This document shows, piece after piece, positions 1 through 11,617 of a stretch of DNA of 64,000 bases. A program made the position numbers and the translations under genes. The notes beneath the pieces are model-generated. The model was not told the DNA's origin and did no database searches. It saw nothing but the letters and a program-made list of their open reading frames with translations. The stretch is from contig OX344761.1 in the NCBI GenBank assembly GCA_947034895.1, positions 90,657,447 through 90,721,446 of the forward strand, written 5' to 3'. The stretch comes from Rhytidiadelphus loreus (taxonomy: Eukaryota > Streptophyta > Bryopsida > Hypnales > Hylocomiaceae). Each line of letters opens with the position of its first letter. Within the stretch, counting starts at the first letter, position 1.

Positions 1-1247
1 AAAAAATTCTTGTGAAGTACATTTCATGAGACATATGTACATCTAAAAATGTCTGGGCCTACATTAGGCTACTCCAAACTTGGGCTGTCATAGGCTCAGT
101 TATAGTAAAAGCACCCATAACTCACCTAATAAGCAACTAGGGACATGATGTGGAGTGTTGCAAGGTGAAGGAAAAATTTCCACAAGTGCAGAGATAGAAA
201 TGAGGGGGATTGCCAAAATTTGATAATTTTTTTGCTTGAACTGAAATTATTATGAATTTTGGAAGGCAAAAGTTGGTCTGGATCCATGTTCAATGTGTAG
301 ACTATTCCAAAACCGCTCATTTCAGAGACTACTGTACTTCTTGTTCACTTTGGCACTCCAAACCAAGCAGATGTGTTATAAAAAGAATGGAGGAATTGAT
401 GGTAGGAAATCAAGAACCCATGTTTGGAAATTAGTCCCAGCCTCTCCTGAATTTAAAACGCTCTATTGATTGCTGATGGGGCTCTGGTTGGTGATGGGTG
501 GTTCTACCTTACCTTAGTGCCTGAACAAACTTGCTCACTTTGAAAACCTGGTTTCTCACAGATCAAATCAGCTTACCTGGCAGTCATTGTGAGGTTGGTT
601 GTTATGTTATCATGACACCTGAGTTGATTGGGCAACACTTGGATGCCAATACATAACATGCAGCATGCAGACGATATCAGAAACTTATCATTAATAACCT
701 CTGCACAATGTCCGGAAAAAATCAGGGGGGAGTTCAAAGTGAGCTGGTGGATGTGGGAAAAAATCAATTGAATTTTGAAAATTAAGGATGCAAAATGAGA
801 AGGAAATTGATAGGGCTGGAAATCAACTATTGTATAGGAGAGGGCTCTAAAACAGTGCGGGCATTTTCAACTGTCCAGTAGGAGGTTGTAAAATGGATAC
901 CTGATTGTGGGAAAATGGACTCTTATTACATCAGAGCATGATATGATTTGGTTTATACTTCTCCAATGGATGATTTAAGAGCCACAATGGGTTCTTTCCT
1001 AACTAATTGGATAGGTGTCTATTAGTTTTATTCAAAATAAAAATTGATTGTTCAACTATCTTCTTACAAAAGTTACAAAATCTGAAATAATGATTGATTC
1101 AAGCATTCATTTCAGTTTTAGAAAAGGTTGCTTATAGAAACCATATCTGTTACTTTTTACATGTTGCAATGCTAGTTTTTGAACAAAACCATATTTTTTT
1201 TGAAACCAAGCATGTGTGTTTTTTCAAGGCCTAGGAATCACAAATAG
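1..1247. other. AT-rich intergenic DNA, no gene seen
   Basis: Only short reading frames full of stops. No motif, RNA gene or clear transposon end was recognised in this stretch. Confidence 0.6.
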
Positions 1248-1440
1248 GGACCTATGCCAAATTTTGTTTGAAAATTCATAACTAATTCCACAAAGCTCTG
1301 AAAAATATGAAACAACTTGGATTAGATGCCAATTCTACTTGTCTATGAAGGAAAATTCACTGAAATTTTTTTGGAGAAGTTTCACCTGCCTAAAATTCAG
1401 TTCCAGTGCTTAGATGGTTGGTTTATGGACCTTCTACCTT
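1248..1440. repeat. Right half of a family A MITE (AAGGTAGG group)
   Basis: The run from 'cataactaattccacaaag' to 'accttctacctt' closely matches the right halves of the copies at 15531, 38394 and 47865. The left terminus and the internal hairpin are missing, so this is a truncated copy. Confidence 0.55.
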
Positions 1441-1633
1441 AGTGCCTCCCCAAAAATTGGAAGATATTTTACCTGCCTCCTTTCAACACTTGGCAAATTT
1501 CAATTGCCATGGGATAGTGTTCACTAAGTAGTACCTTCACAAGTCAAGAGTCAATTATACCTAAGATAGGTAGGGTACCACCTGGAAGGGTATTGTATGC
1601 ATGGGAGGAAGTCTATTTAGGTTGGGTAGGTTA

Positions 1634-1807
1634 CACTAGTAGGAACCCATGTTTTTTTTGACGGTTTTTTCTAAACATCTACATGTTTTTATGTAAACAA
1701 TGATGTCAAAAAAAACATCTCAATGTTTTATTTGACATCATTGTTAACATGAAAAACATGTGGATGTCTAGAAAAATCCGTCAAAAAAAAATGGGTTTCT
1801 ACTAGTG
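1634..1807. mobile_element. CACTA-type foldback MITE with TTA target duplication
   Basis: The left end reads CACTAGTAGGAACCCAT and the right end is the complement of CACTAGTAGAAACCCAT. The two arms stay complementary for most of the 174 bp, so the whole element is a hairpin with a small loop near 1705-1725. It is flanked by TTA at 1631-1633 and TTA at 1808-1810. CACTA termini with a 3-bp duplication are the hallmark of the CACTA (En/Spm) superfamily. There is no coding capacity, so a transposase would have to come from elsewhere. Confidence 0.85.
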
Positions 1808-1810
1808 TTA

Positions 1811-2265
1811 TGATTCCTTACATGTTGTCACTAACAAACTACCATAGTTCCACCTCCATTGTTCCTTGTTGTCATTGTTGTTACTACTCTTGCTTGCTAG
1901 CTTCTATTCTGAGACTGCCACTCTTGTTATTGTAATATTGATGGCTTGTTGTTCTTGCTCCTGCTGAGGGATGACGCCATCATTGAGATGCTCCTACTAA
2001 AGTGTTGATGCTGAATTCATTTTTGCTACTAATTAGTTGTATTGCAATGCTCAAGTATTGTTGCTAATTTTTGGAGTCTTTGTAGAGTGCTAAAGTATTA
2101 TTGTTGATTGTTAAGACTCAAGAGCTCTTGAGTTTGGACTCTTCCTAGCCATTGCAAGCTTTGGAGAAAAAAATTTGAACATTTTTTTTGGGGGGGGTTC
2201 TAATTTTTTTTAGTGCAAAGGAACATGCATGATATATTATTTCAGCTAGATCTATTAGAGACTTA
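1811..2265. other. Intergenic DNA
   Basis: Low-complexity CTTGTT-like stretches and a G8 run at about 2200. No gene or repeat family was recognised. Confidence 0.5.
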
Positions 2266-3700
2266 GTGGACATGCATAGATCTACTTCTTATTCACCCAT
2301 CACACCTCCTAAGAAGGAACCCAATGACACTGAAAATTCTAATTTAGATTGGAAAGAATCATGGTATGATTTGTATAATTGGGTGGAGTTCAATTGTGAC
2401 TTCAGAAGGGTCTTTTGTAAAACTTTTAAGGAGGGTAGTAGTAATTTTGCATATGCCATTGAAGGTTCTACAAATATAAAGATTTTAGCAATGCAAGACC
2501 TTTATAAAACAACATAACACCAAAAATTGGCTTGGACTAAGCATGAGGTTAAAAAACTTTGCAAAATGTTGTTGCAATTGCAAATTATAGTTGTGATGAA
2601 GCAATGCTATTCCAATTAGGGTTGCCTACTTCATGGAGAAGAAAATTCTCCCTTTTCACAAGTTTTAAAGTTTGTGTGATATTCTTCTTTCTTGCAAAGC
2701 TTTCATCACTAAAAGAACTTTACCATGATGAAAAAGCTCATGTAGAAATGGTTGTTGGTCTCTCTTGTGTCATTCAAAAGAAAGTTTGGGATAGTTTTTT
2801 GGCTTAATGATTGATGAGTTCCCCTATTTTTATATTAAAAGGTACCTTGAAGTCTTTACAACTTTTTTAGAGGCTAGTCTATCTAATACATCATTCTTTG
2901 ATTTATTGTGGATTGAGGATGGAAAAAATGATTCTAAAATGATATTTGACATTCTTATGGTTGCTACAAAGAAATAGGGGTTCAAACTAAGTAAATGCAC
3001 TAGAATTGGATCCAATGGAGCTTCTACCATGGTTAAGAAAAATATGCCAAATGTGACAATTCAGTTGAAAAAGGTTAGCTCATTCCTTACCTCAACTCAT
3101 TGTGTTACTCATAGAGCAAAAAATGACTACCTTTGAGGCCTCAAAAAATGAATATTGCTAAGGGATGTTTGTAGCAATGAATTCTAATATGTTAAATGCC
3201 TTACTTAATTGGTCACTTTAAGAAATCATCCAAAAAAACTATGTCTTGCAAACCCTTGAGAGTGAATGGAATGATGCTAAAAAAAATTCTAAAATGATAA
3301 TATAAAATTTGTTGGTTGTTTAGGTGGCAAGCCATAACTAGTTTGTGTAATTGCTTGGAATTTGACCTTATTTATTTGGGTGATATTGATTTGTAGAATA
3401 ACATTAAGCAAAAGCTTTGAAATTGCATAATAATATTCTAGATAGTGCCATGAGATTGACCTTAGAAAGACTAGAAAAAGTAGATGTACTAGTGGATGCT
3501 ATTGTCTTCAAAAAGAATTCCACTAAGTTTGGACATTTATATACCAATCTTGATTGATACTTTATAGAGGCAATAGAAAAAACATTTGAAAAAGGTGAAA
3601 ACTTTGATTCCTAAACTCTTTTGATTTCACCCAAACTTTTCATTATTATTCTCAATTCCATCTTGGATGAGTTGGAAGGATCCTTGCCCTTCAAATGGTG
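2266..3700 (+). pseudogene. Decayed hAT-like transposase (DUF4371/ZNF862 type)
   Basis: Protein-like segments occur in shifting frames broken by many stops. The upstream part (about 2350-2515) includes FCKTFKEGSSNFAYAIEGST, like the BED-type entry region of these proteins. The clearest part is about 2880-3110: LLWIEDGKND, then (after a stop) GSNGASTMV and STHCVTHRA. This matches the family pattern of a short IEDGK-type stretch, a GSDGASxMVG loop and a HCxAHR motif in the RNase H-like core. Several frameshifts and stops, and no usable start, make it inactive. The family is known as domesticated or transposon-borne hAT-like proteins. The exact subfamily is not decided here. Confidence 0.6.
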
Positions 3701-4110
3701 AAGGACTATGCCAAGTTCAATTCTTCCTATGCATGAAATAGTAATTAGGTACTTTCAATTAGGAATTTTATTTTATTTTTACATTACAAAAATATAGCAA
3801 TTCATCTAGTACTAATTTTAGTTTGGAGAAAATTGATTGGTGAGAAATTGATATTACAAGAATTAAAGTGATATTTTTGTAATTGAAAAGATGCAACCAA
3901 TGACCAATGAAGGAAAAACCAATCTTGATTTTCATGGAAGGAGGAAATGAGCTGGACTACTAAAGGGAGCTCCAAAACTTTCCTATAGGCACCTTTGCAG
4001 TGCTTATTAACTTTCCTATAGGCATCATATAGAATAGACTTTGCAGTCGATTCAAAGTAGCGAGATCCTCCAGAGTCCGTTGGATGTACTGTACACACAC
4101 AACATGTAAG
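3701..4110. other. AT-rich intergenic DNA
   Basis: No coding or repeat structure recognised. It separates the hAT-like relic from the short TTAA-flanked element at 4115. Confidence 0.5.
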
Positions 4111-4114
4111 TTAA

Positions 4115-4231
4115 CCCTTGAAGGACACTAAGGACCAAAAGTGTTTGATGAAACAAATAATGCCCCTACTGATCCATTAATTGGAGCATTCTGGTGACTA
4201 CCTTGGTCATGGGAACCACGTCCTTCAAGGG
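4115..4231. mobile_element. Short TTAA-flanked MITE (piggyBac-like ends)
   Basis: A 117-bp element with 12-bp perfect inverted ends CCCTTGAAGGAC, flanked on both sides by TTAA (4111-4114 and 4232-4235). TTAA duplication with termini starting CCC is the signature of the piggyBac superfamily. Assignment rests on ends only, because no transposase is present. Related ends occur at 36294, 52599, 56754 and 60039. Confidence 0.7.
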
Positions 4232-4235
4232 TTAA

Positions 4236-7033
4236 AGTAGCAACACCCATAAGCATCACTATACCCATAAAGGCCACTCCTAAAATCTTAGAAAAACCTC
4301 GGAAGTAAATAGATGTGATTACAAGGATGTACCACATTTGAATATTCAACCCTAGTGTTGGTATTAGGTGCACCTATGGTGGACTCTTTAAAAATTCACA
4401 ACTTATACTCATAATGTCCCAAAAATACATTTAAAAATGTGTTGGAAATCTTTTTCTCTTGCTAGTAGGGTCCAATAATTTGTTAGATGTCTATTAATAG
4501 ACATTATGTCCCAAACCCTTAAATTGACGGTTATGGTTGCCTTCATCCAAGAGAATGTTTGACAGATACTTATGACCAACAGTGGATGTCAATTGCATGT
4601 GGCAGTGGGAAGCCAATCCCCCAAACTATAAATCTGTCATGCAGATGGTTGGATTACACGAACAATTCACCATTGGTGAGTCAGGTACAGGCAGGAGTCA
4701 ATTGTTCAGGACTTTTTTCCATGCCTTTTTCATGTACAGTTTTTCGAAAAAATATTGTACATTATCAAATGTACAATGTAGAGCTTTTTGTAAAAATATT
4801 GTACATTATCATAGTAAAGAGCCCACTTGGGTGTCCCCAAATTAATTGCACAGAGTCACCAGCAAGTTTGGATGAAAAATGTGCATGGAATGCATGGACC
4901 CGTAGGAGAAGATTCTGTCTATATGACACATGCTTATTTACCTTACCGGGGATGGTGACTCCTCGAAATGCTACTTTTTCATCAACAAATTAGACATTGG
5001 TGGGTATTATAAATGATGGAGATTCTCTTTGCTTTTGCACAATGGGAGTTGGACTTCAGTTTGCTATTGGGTTGAGGTAAATATAGCAAGTTGTAAAAAG
5101 GTGCATATGGGAGCCAACCCATTCTTGATCACCCCCCATTTTGGCAATGTAAGGTATTCACTTTCTGTGTAGGCAAAGATGAGTAGTGATTAGTTGTGGT
5201 GCAGTTTTGGGTGCAGTTGTGGCACATTATGATTGGCTACAAGTCTCTCGATATTGCAACCAATCTTTGGTCAATTTTGCAACCACCCATTTTTTGGAAA
5301 TAGGAAGACCTATATGACAAGTACGGGTTGAACATAATCTTGAGCTAAAAAGTTTATGGTAATTATGTTTTGCCAGAAATAAATTTGAAAATTTACGGAA
5401 TCCTTCCAAATTCTATTTATGTACATGGAAATTTTTTCCAACTCAAGAACCCTGTGCTCTAGATATGTGTAATTGCTTAAGTGGTAAAAAATGGATTGGC
5501 TCTTTTAACATTCTTGAATTAAGGAGGTTTAGAGGTTGTTCTATATTATTTGCATAGAAAGAATTATTCCTTGCATAATTCATGGGCCACCTTGAATTTA
5601 AGATTTTCTTTAGAGAAAAGATTTTCAATCCTCAAGATGCAAAGGGATTTGGGTGATTGTAGATTTGCAAGAAACTCTTATTGATTTTCTTGCAATTGGA
5701 GTAGTGTTGGGGATACTAGGAGCTTTTGAAAAAAGAAGGATTTTAAGATTAGAATTAAATATGGGTAATCAATAGACTCTTTTGTAGAATATTACAACAA
5801 ATTCCTCTCAAAGTTGTTCACAAAATTAATTGATGGAAAATTTCAAGAAAATAAATACTTTGATATTATTATTATTGAGAAATACTATGACTTTGATAAA
5901 TTGGTGTAACATGTAGTGGAGGGGACAAATTAGATTGGTTACTTTAAACTTACAACAAAGTTAATTTAATTACTTCCCTCCTTAATAAGAACACCAACTT
6001 ACATTACTAATTATGAAATAATGTGAATTTGTAATGTGCATTAATATTGTAATTAATATTATTATTTTTTATAGAAATTCAATATCTAAATGTGGTCTAC
6101 ACTCTATTAATACTATCTCAAAAACCATGATTTTCATCATACTATTATCCAATTTCATTTAAATTCATCCAAAGGTTCACTATACATTGAACAAATTCAT
6201 AGTACAAGGAGGCTTTTCACTATTCAAATTGTTGCACTAATTGAATTCACTTGTATTGTACTAATATTGATGCAATGTTTGCAACAATATCCTCATTACA
6301 CAAATAAAAATAGCATTTATTTATTTATTTTCAAATTTTGATTTTAATCCATAAGCTTTTAACGATCCTTTGCATGGATGTTGATTGTTGTGAAAAGAGT
6401 ACTTCATCCAATTAATATTCATTGAGGAAGCTTCAAGAAAAATCATGTAATATATCAATGGAAAGATGGAAAACTACTTCATACAGATCAATGGTGTTGG
6501 AAAATTTTATTTATCACCGTGACTATGATTTCAAAAAACGATCTTACAATCTTTAAATGCAACAATTAGATGTTATTCCTTAGAGTTCTAAAATTCATAT
6601 TTTAGATGAATGATGGATTTAGGGTGCTTCAAGGTGATGTTTTGCCAACATAACTTTTCATACATCCCAAATCATGCATGAATAGTCCTTTTTTGTGTTC
6701 AATTTGATGAAATTGAGGTAAATAATACATAATTGTATGATATATGCAAAAATATGCAAAAAATCAAAGAGTTTAGGTGTGAAAGAGTTCTCCCCTAAGA
6801 ATTTTTGGTAGGAAAGGAATCCAAAAAGCACCTAGCAACTATGCTAGTCACAACATTGATGAATAGACGAAAGTCATTTTTCCAACATACTTGAATGCAC
6901 TTCATCTAAACAAACGTTGATTTTTCAACATATTGGATGTACTTCATCTATTTCCCATATCTTCCACATGAAGCTCTTGAAGACATTCATAATCCACCTA
7001 ATGAAAACTAAGACTCTTAGAATCCAAAACTCG
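4236..7033. other. AT-rich intergenic DNA, no gene supported
   Basis: Contains scattered short frames only. At 4748-4811 the run AAAATATTGTACATTATCA occurs twice, and the first copy can pair with neighbouring TGTACAA to form a small hairpin. No TE family was recognised in the remainder. Confidence 0.5.
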
Positions 7034-7309
7034 AAGGTAGGTACACCCCAAATTGCACCTTCCCTAAAACCACCATCATCACTCTATGTGTACATCTCCA
7101 AATTAGTATATACATGTATTGAAGAAACGATTTTAGAACATTTGCCAATAATTACTTTGACCTATCGTACTTTTGCCTACGGTATCCAAATGTCACGTTC
7201 CTTGGTGAGTTAGAACCTCCTTTTGTTCGTCAATGAGAAAATTTGACCACTATAATAATAGTAACTATGAAAAGTAGCAAAAAGTGACGGTTTGGGGGGT
7301 ACCCACCTT
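7034..7309 (-). mobile_element. Family B MITE (AAGGTAGG group), reverse orientation
   Basis: The left end AAGGTAGGTACACCCCAAAT and the complement of the right end, AAGGTGGGTACCCCCCAAAC, form an imperfect inverted repeat of about 20 bp. The interior matches the two tandem copies at 15003 and 15221 in reverse complement: GCAAAAAGTG, ACTATTATTA-type and GAGGTTCTAAC-type blocks. No clear target duplication. It lies 380 bp upstream of the PSY start codon. Confidence 0.65.
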
Positions 7310-7688
7310 GTTGTACTCCCCAAAAATTTCGGATGAAAAATGTGACAAACGGACGAAGCCCAAGATGGAGAATTTCCTTAAACCATCGGGCATATTCTTA
7401 TCTAGTCCCCGGCGCAGTTGATGTGCATCGCGTTGCCTGGTTGGCTCACACAGCCCCCTTCGTCTGCGCTTTCCGCTTCCACCTGCCACCCTTTAGTTTT
7501 TGGTTGCAGCTCTAGATTTCGACTTGAATTCCCCCCACCAGATAAGAAAAAAAAATTCTCGCCATGTCCTCTCCCTCTCGCACCAAACAATTCTCTTTCT
7601 AGTCCACGCAAACGCGCACAATCTGAGCCAAACCTCGCCGAAAACAGTCCAGAGCTCGCAAGAAACAGAGCTAGCTGGTTTCTTCGCA
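7310..7688 (+). promoter_or_regulatory. PSY upstream region and 5' leader
   Basis: More GC- and CT-rich than the DNA to its left, as expected for a plant 5' leader. No convincing TATA box was found. The transcription start cannot be placed from sequence alone. The first ATG in the PSY frame is at 7689; the frame stays open upstream but offers no earlier ATG. Confidence 0.4.
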
Positions 7689-10586
7689 ATGCAGGTCTTG
7701 CGAGTAGGCTCTGCGGCATCCAGCCTCTCGTTCCGAGAAAGCGCACTCGTGGGAGCGTCCAAAGAGCTTTGGAGTCATGGCGATGGCAATAGAAGTGGCA
7801 ATGGCAATGGCAATGGCAATGGCGGATTTTCTTTGAAGCTTCTTTCCAGTGCAGGTATCAGGGCAGGCGCCGCGAGTTTGCGGTTACATGGCTTTCGTGT
7901 GCAGTCTAGTGTGACCACGGAGCCGTCGGAGAGGAGTTTCTTGTCGGCGGAGCAGAAGGTGTTTGAGGTGGTGGCGAAGCAGGCGGCTATGGTGGATGAG
8001 CTGCAGCGGCGGAATGGAAATTCCTTGCAGGATGTGAGGCCGGATTTGACGACGGCGGGAGGGGCGGTGGAGTTGCTGGAGGAGGCGTATGTGCGGTGCG
8101 GGGAGGTGTGTGCGGAGTACGCGAAGACGTTCTACTTAGGTACTACTCTTCTTTGGTTTAGTACCTCGGGTTTAGTAGCGCAATTGATAAAAAATAAAAA
8201 AAACTCTTTCGAATAGCTATCGTTTGGTTTGAAGTGGCTACAATCGGTATCGTTTTCTTTGAAATGCTGTTGAAATTCGTTCGAATCGGTATCGTACTTT
8301 TGGAATGACTTCCTCATTGGGGAATGAGGTCATTCTTTTTCGGGAGAATTATGTTAGCGGAATGACTACAGTGAAGATTGATTCGAAGTCGATAGTATAA
8401 TCTAGTTAGTGACATTAATCAATGGTTTTTTTTTTTTATCTTGCAGGAACGAAACTCATGACTCCGGAGAGACAACGCGCTATCTGGGCTATCTATGGTA
8501 AATCCTTTCCCGGATAGGACTTTGTTCGAGTATTAAGGTCTTTTTGCCTTTTGGATGATTAGATGGTGCCATTTGAATGTCTGGAGCTTTAGGGTATCAG
8601 GTTGATATGTACACTTCGGACTCACTTTTATGTCATCCATTGGCTCCCGACGTGATATCACATAGTTTGGAACTTGGCATGTGGAGATTCTTGTTGAATT
8701 ACATGTGTACACAACATCAAAGCTTTTCTTTTGGTACTATGGTGTGATCCTAGAGGGTGGGATAAAAGAGGTTGAGAGTATACTGCTGCTTATTGATGCT
8801 GACTGATGCAGTTTCTCTTATCCTTATTTTCAGAAGATTCTGAGAAGAACGTTTTAGACCTCCCGTTTTACAAATTTAGGTCATTGTTATGAAAATGAAA
8901 CCGTATGGCGGTCTGTAGCTGTCGAAGGGACGACTGGTTTTTGCAACGACAAATAGGTTAAAAGTCTCTTTGCTTGGTGCAGTATGGTGCAGGAGGACAG
9001 ACGAACTTGTCGATGGACCTAATGCGTCTCGCATCACCCCTACTGCCCTTGACAGATGGGAAGATAGACTGGAGGATGTTTTTCGCGGCCAGCCTTATGA
9101 TGTGCTAGATGCTGCTCTTTCTGATACGGTCACCAAATTTCCTGTGGATATCCAGGTATTGACGGTCGCTCATTATTTCCCTAGAAAATCTTCCCTGCGC
9201 TTCTCCGCGCGGAAATCTGCATTACGATCGTACTGTATGCTGCGTGTTTTACTTCTGGGCGCCTGGCATTGACTGTGTTGAGTACTAGTTTATAGAACTC
9301 TCCCCAGTTTATAATTCCCCGTCATTTTAGTGAAGCTTATAATTGTGTCCTCAATGTTGTACGTGTTGGAATTCATGTTCTTGTGTTTCTTTACCGCAGC
9401 CCTTCAGAGATATGATTGACGGGATGAGGATGGATTTGGTGAAATCACGATATGCAAACTTTGACGAACTCTATTTGTATTGTTACAACGTGGCCGGCAC
9501 AGTGGGTTTGATGAGTGTACCTGTTATGGGCATCGCCCCCGAGTCTAAAGACACCACTCAAAATATCTACAACGCTGCTTTGGCGTTGGGAATCGCTAAT
9601 CAACTCACAAATATTCTGCGGGATGTTGGAGAAGAGTAAGAATTCTTCTTCTTCCAGCTGTTCGTGTGTTAAATGGCATTTTATATTCTCAGGTCAACTT
9701 CACTAGGTCTGACTTTGGAATATTGCAGCTGTTTCGGGATGGGAAGTTTAGTAGTCTGCAATAAATAGATGGGAAGGGTGCTGGCTACATTCATTTTCAG
9801 TTCGACCGAATTCCATGTAGGAGCCACGCTTTTCAAGTGTCTCAGCATATCGACGTAAACTTCTGGTGATAATATCCAATTGGCACTTACTTTGAAAAAT
9901 GTTTTCGTTTGTAGTGCGCGACGGGGGAGAATCTATCTTCCACAAGATGAACTGGCACGCTTTGGACTATCAGATGCAGACATCTTTGCTGGGAAGGTCA
10001 CTGATAAATGGAGGGCCTTTATGAAAGATCAGATTAAGAGGGCTCGGGTATTTTTTGTTGAAGCAGAGAAGGGTGTACGTGAACTCGACAAAGACAGCCG
10101 CTGGCCGGTAAGGAAGAATTTCTCCTCTGGTCTGAATTCCCCAACTATCCTCTCGTTTCTTATGTAGATGAGTGGATCTCGTTTCTCCTCTAGTTTCTGT
10201 GGAGGTCGAGTCCATGGTTTTAAGTTACGGGTACGTAGCTTAATTCACTGGTTCATGTTTACTCATCTTCTTTCGAGTCCAGACTAGAGGAAAAGAAATC
10301 AATATTTCACGAGATTCATCAGAGCTGAAGCATTGTGGGGAAATTTACTTCCCTTCACCACTATCTGTTCCAAGGTTCTTATTTTTTATTTTCCTATTAA
10401 CAGGTTTGGTCCGCTCTCATTCTTTATCAACAAATTCTTGACGCCCTTGAAGCCAATGACTACGATAACTTCACGAAAAGAGCATACGTGGGCAAGTGGA
10501 AGAAGCTTGCATCTCTTCCCATAGCCTACGGCCGAGCATTGCTTCCACCACCAGATGCACTACCAAGGTTAGCACGGTCAGTGTAA
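7689..10586 (+). CDS. PSY: Phytoene synthase, plastid-targeted
   Basis: Condenses two geranylgeranyl diphosphates to 15-cis-phytoene, the first committed step of carotenoid synthesis, in plastids. Six coding exons joined at GT-AG sites: 7689-8139, 8447-8497, 8983-9155, 9400-9635, 9915-10107, 10404-10586. Total 1287 nt, 428 residues, the usual size for plant PSY. Residues 1 to about 70 are a Ser/Arg/Gly-rich, acid-poor leader typical of a transit peptide and include a Gly-Asn repeat at 31-46. The conserved core starts near YAKTFYLGT. The two Mg-diphosphate binding motifs are intact: DELVD at 174-178 and DVGED at 300-304, the latter split by intron 4. The ends [12 protein letters not shown] and [10 protein letters not shown] are diagnostic of PSY rather than squalene synthase. 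The start is the first in-frame ATG. An AATAAA lies at 10820. All introns keep frame and there is no sign of damage. Confidence 0.95.
7797..7823 (+). repeat. GGCAAT hexamer repeat in PSY exon 1
   Basis: Four and a half perfect copies of GGCAAT encode alternating Gly-Asn inside the predicted transit peptide. The unit is in frame, so length changes would keep the reading frame. Confidence 0.85.
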
Positions 10587-11481
10587 ACTGCTGTACATTA
10601 TTATAAATCACGAGGTCCACCCGGACTTGCTATTCCATGGAATCATGCATGGGCTGTACTTTTATTGCGCTTAAATTAGAGATTATAGAGAGATTCAAAG
10701 GTTGTAGATGCAGTCAAGTTGCCGAGGTTGCTGATCTTTTGTAGGTGGGTAGTTGACTAGCCAAGTGAGCTGGTCGTTCATTTAATTGTGCATAGCTGAG
10801 CAATCTTTGCTATCTACCAAATAAACCTCGTGCATTCGGGATCATTTCTCTTTTTCTTGTATAATCCTGTAAGTGATGTAAAGTATTCCTAGGTTGCCTT
10901 GATAAGAATCTCTACCCTATGCCCACAATTCTAAGCAATCCAGAGAAATGTAGAATTGCTATTTGTTGATTGTTGTAAATTCTTTGTGTAGTCAAACCGT
11001 GGTTTTTCTAGTCTGTTCATCAGAAAGATGATGTTTCATGTAGGTCCTTCAACACAACCGTTGTCCAAAAGATTTTCTAAGGGTTAAGTTATGAGACATG
11101 TGTTTCAAGTTGCTTGCATTGCTGCAATTGACCCATTTTTTTATGTATGTCTAGAAGAGTTCATGCCATAACCTTTCATTTGTTAGCGTACTGCTCTGGT
11201 TTTCCCCACAAACTGACCTCTGTATTGACAGTTTGCAAGTAGCAATGGTGGAATTTTATAGGCATGTAGCTTTTGCCATAGCAAAGGTTAACCATGTGAT
11301 TGTGAAGAAGCTTATAAGACTGCGTCTTTGCGTAAGATTACTTCCCAAGCTTATAGGACTGTGTCTAGCTGGAGTTAATTAATTAATTAAATGAGCACTT
11401 TGTATCACCCCTTTTGGAATTGGTAGCCAAAGTGCAAGTTGTGACCTCCCATGAATTGAGGAAGCTACTTATGCTTGTTTA
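10587..11481. other. PSY 3' flank and intergenic DNA
   Basis: Holds the likely PSY 3' UTR, with AATAAA at 10820-10825 as a possible polyadenylation signal, and a TTAA tetramer run near 11378-11391. No other gene seen. Confidence 0.5.
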
Positions 11482-11615
11482 CACCCAAAAAAAAACACTT
11501 TGGGTTGGAGCCCAAAGAATTGGAGTGTTTTGATTGGAACTTTGGGTTGGTACCATAGCTATCTTCCAATTAAAACACTCCATTTCTTTGGGTTCCAACC
11601 CAAAGTTTTTTGGTG
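11482..11615. mobile_element. 134-bp foldback MITE with TA duplication
   Basis: Left arm starts CACCCAAAAAA and continues CTTTGGGTTGGAGCCCAAAG. The right arm is its complement over roughly 50 bp (CACCAAAAAACTTTGGGTTG). TA flanks both ends (11480-11481 and 11616-11617). A TA duplication suggests the Tc1/mariner superfamily, but the ends do not match the Stowaway-type ends at 28122 and 37100. Confidence 0.75.
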
Positions 11616-11617
11616 TA

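Noticed and set aside
7500..7688. Upstream extension of PSY to 7500
   Set aside because: The codon at 7500 is TTG, and no in-frame ATG occurs before 7689. The extra residues do not look like PSY.
7402..7792. Open frames on both strands over PSY exon 1 and its leader (for example 7418-7792 and 7402-7746)
   Set aside because: They overlap the GC-rich PSY exon in other frames, have no recognisable domains and no splice continuity.
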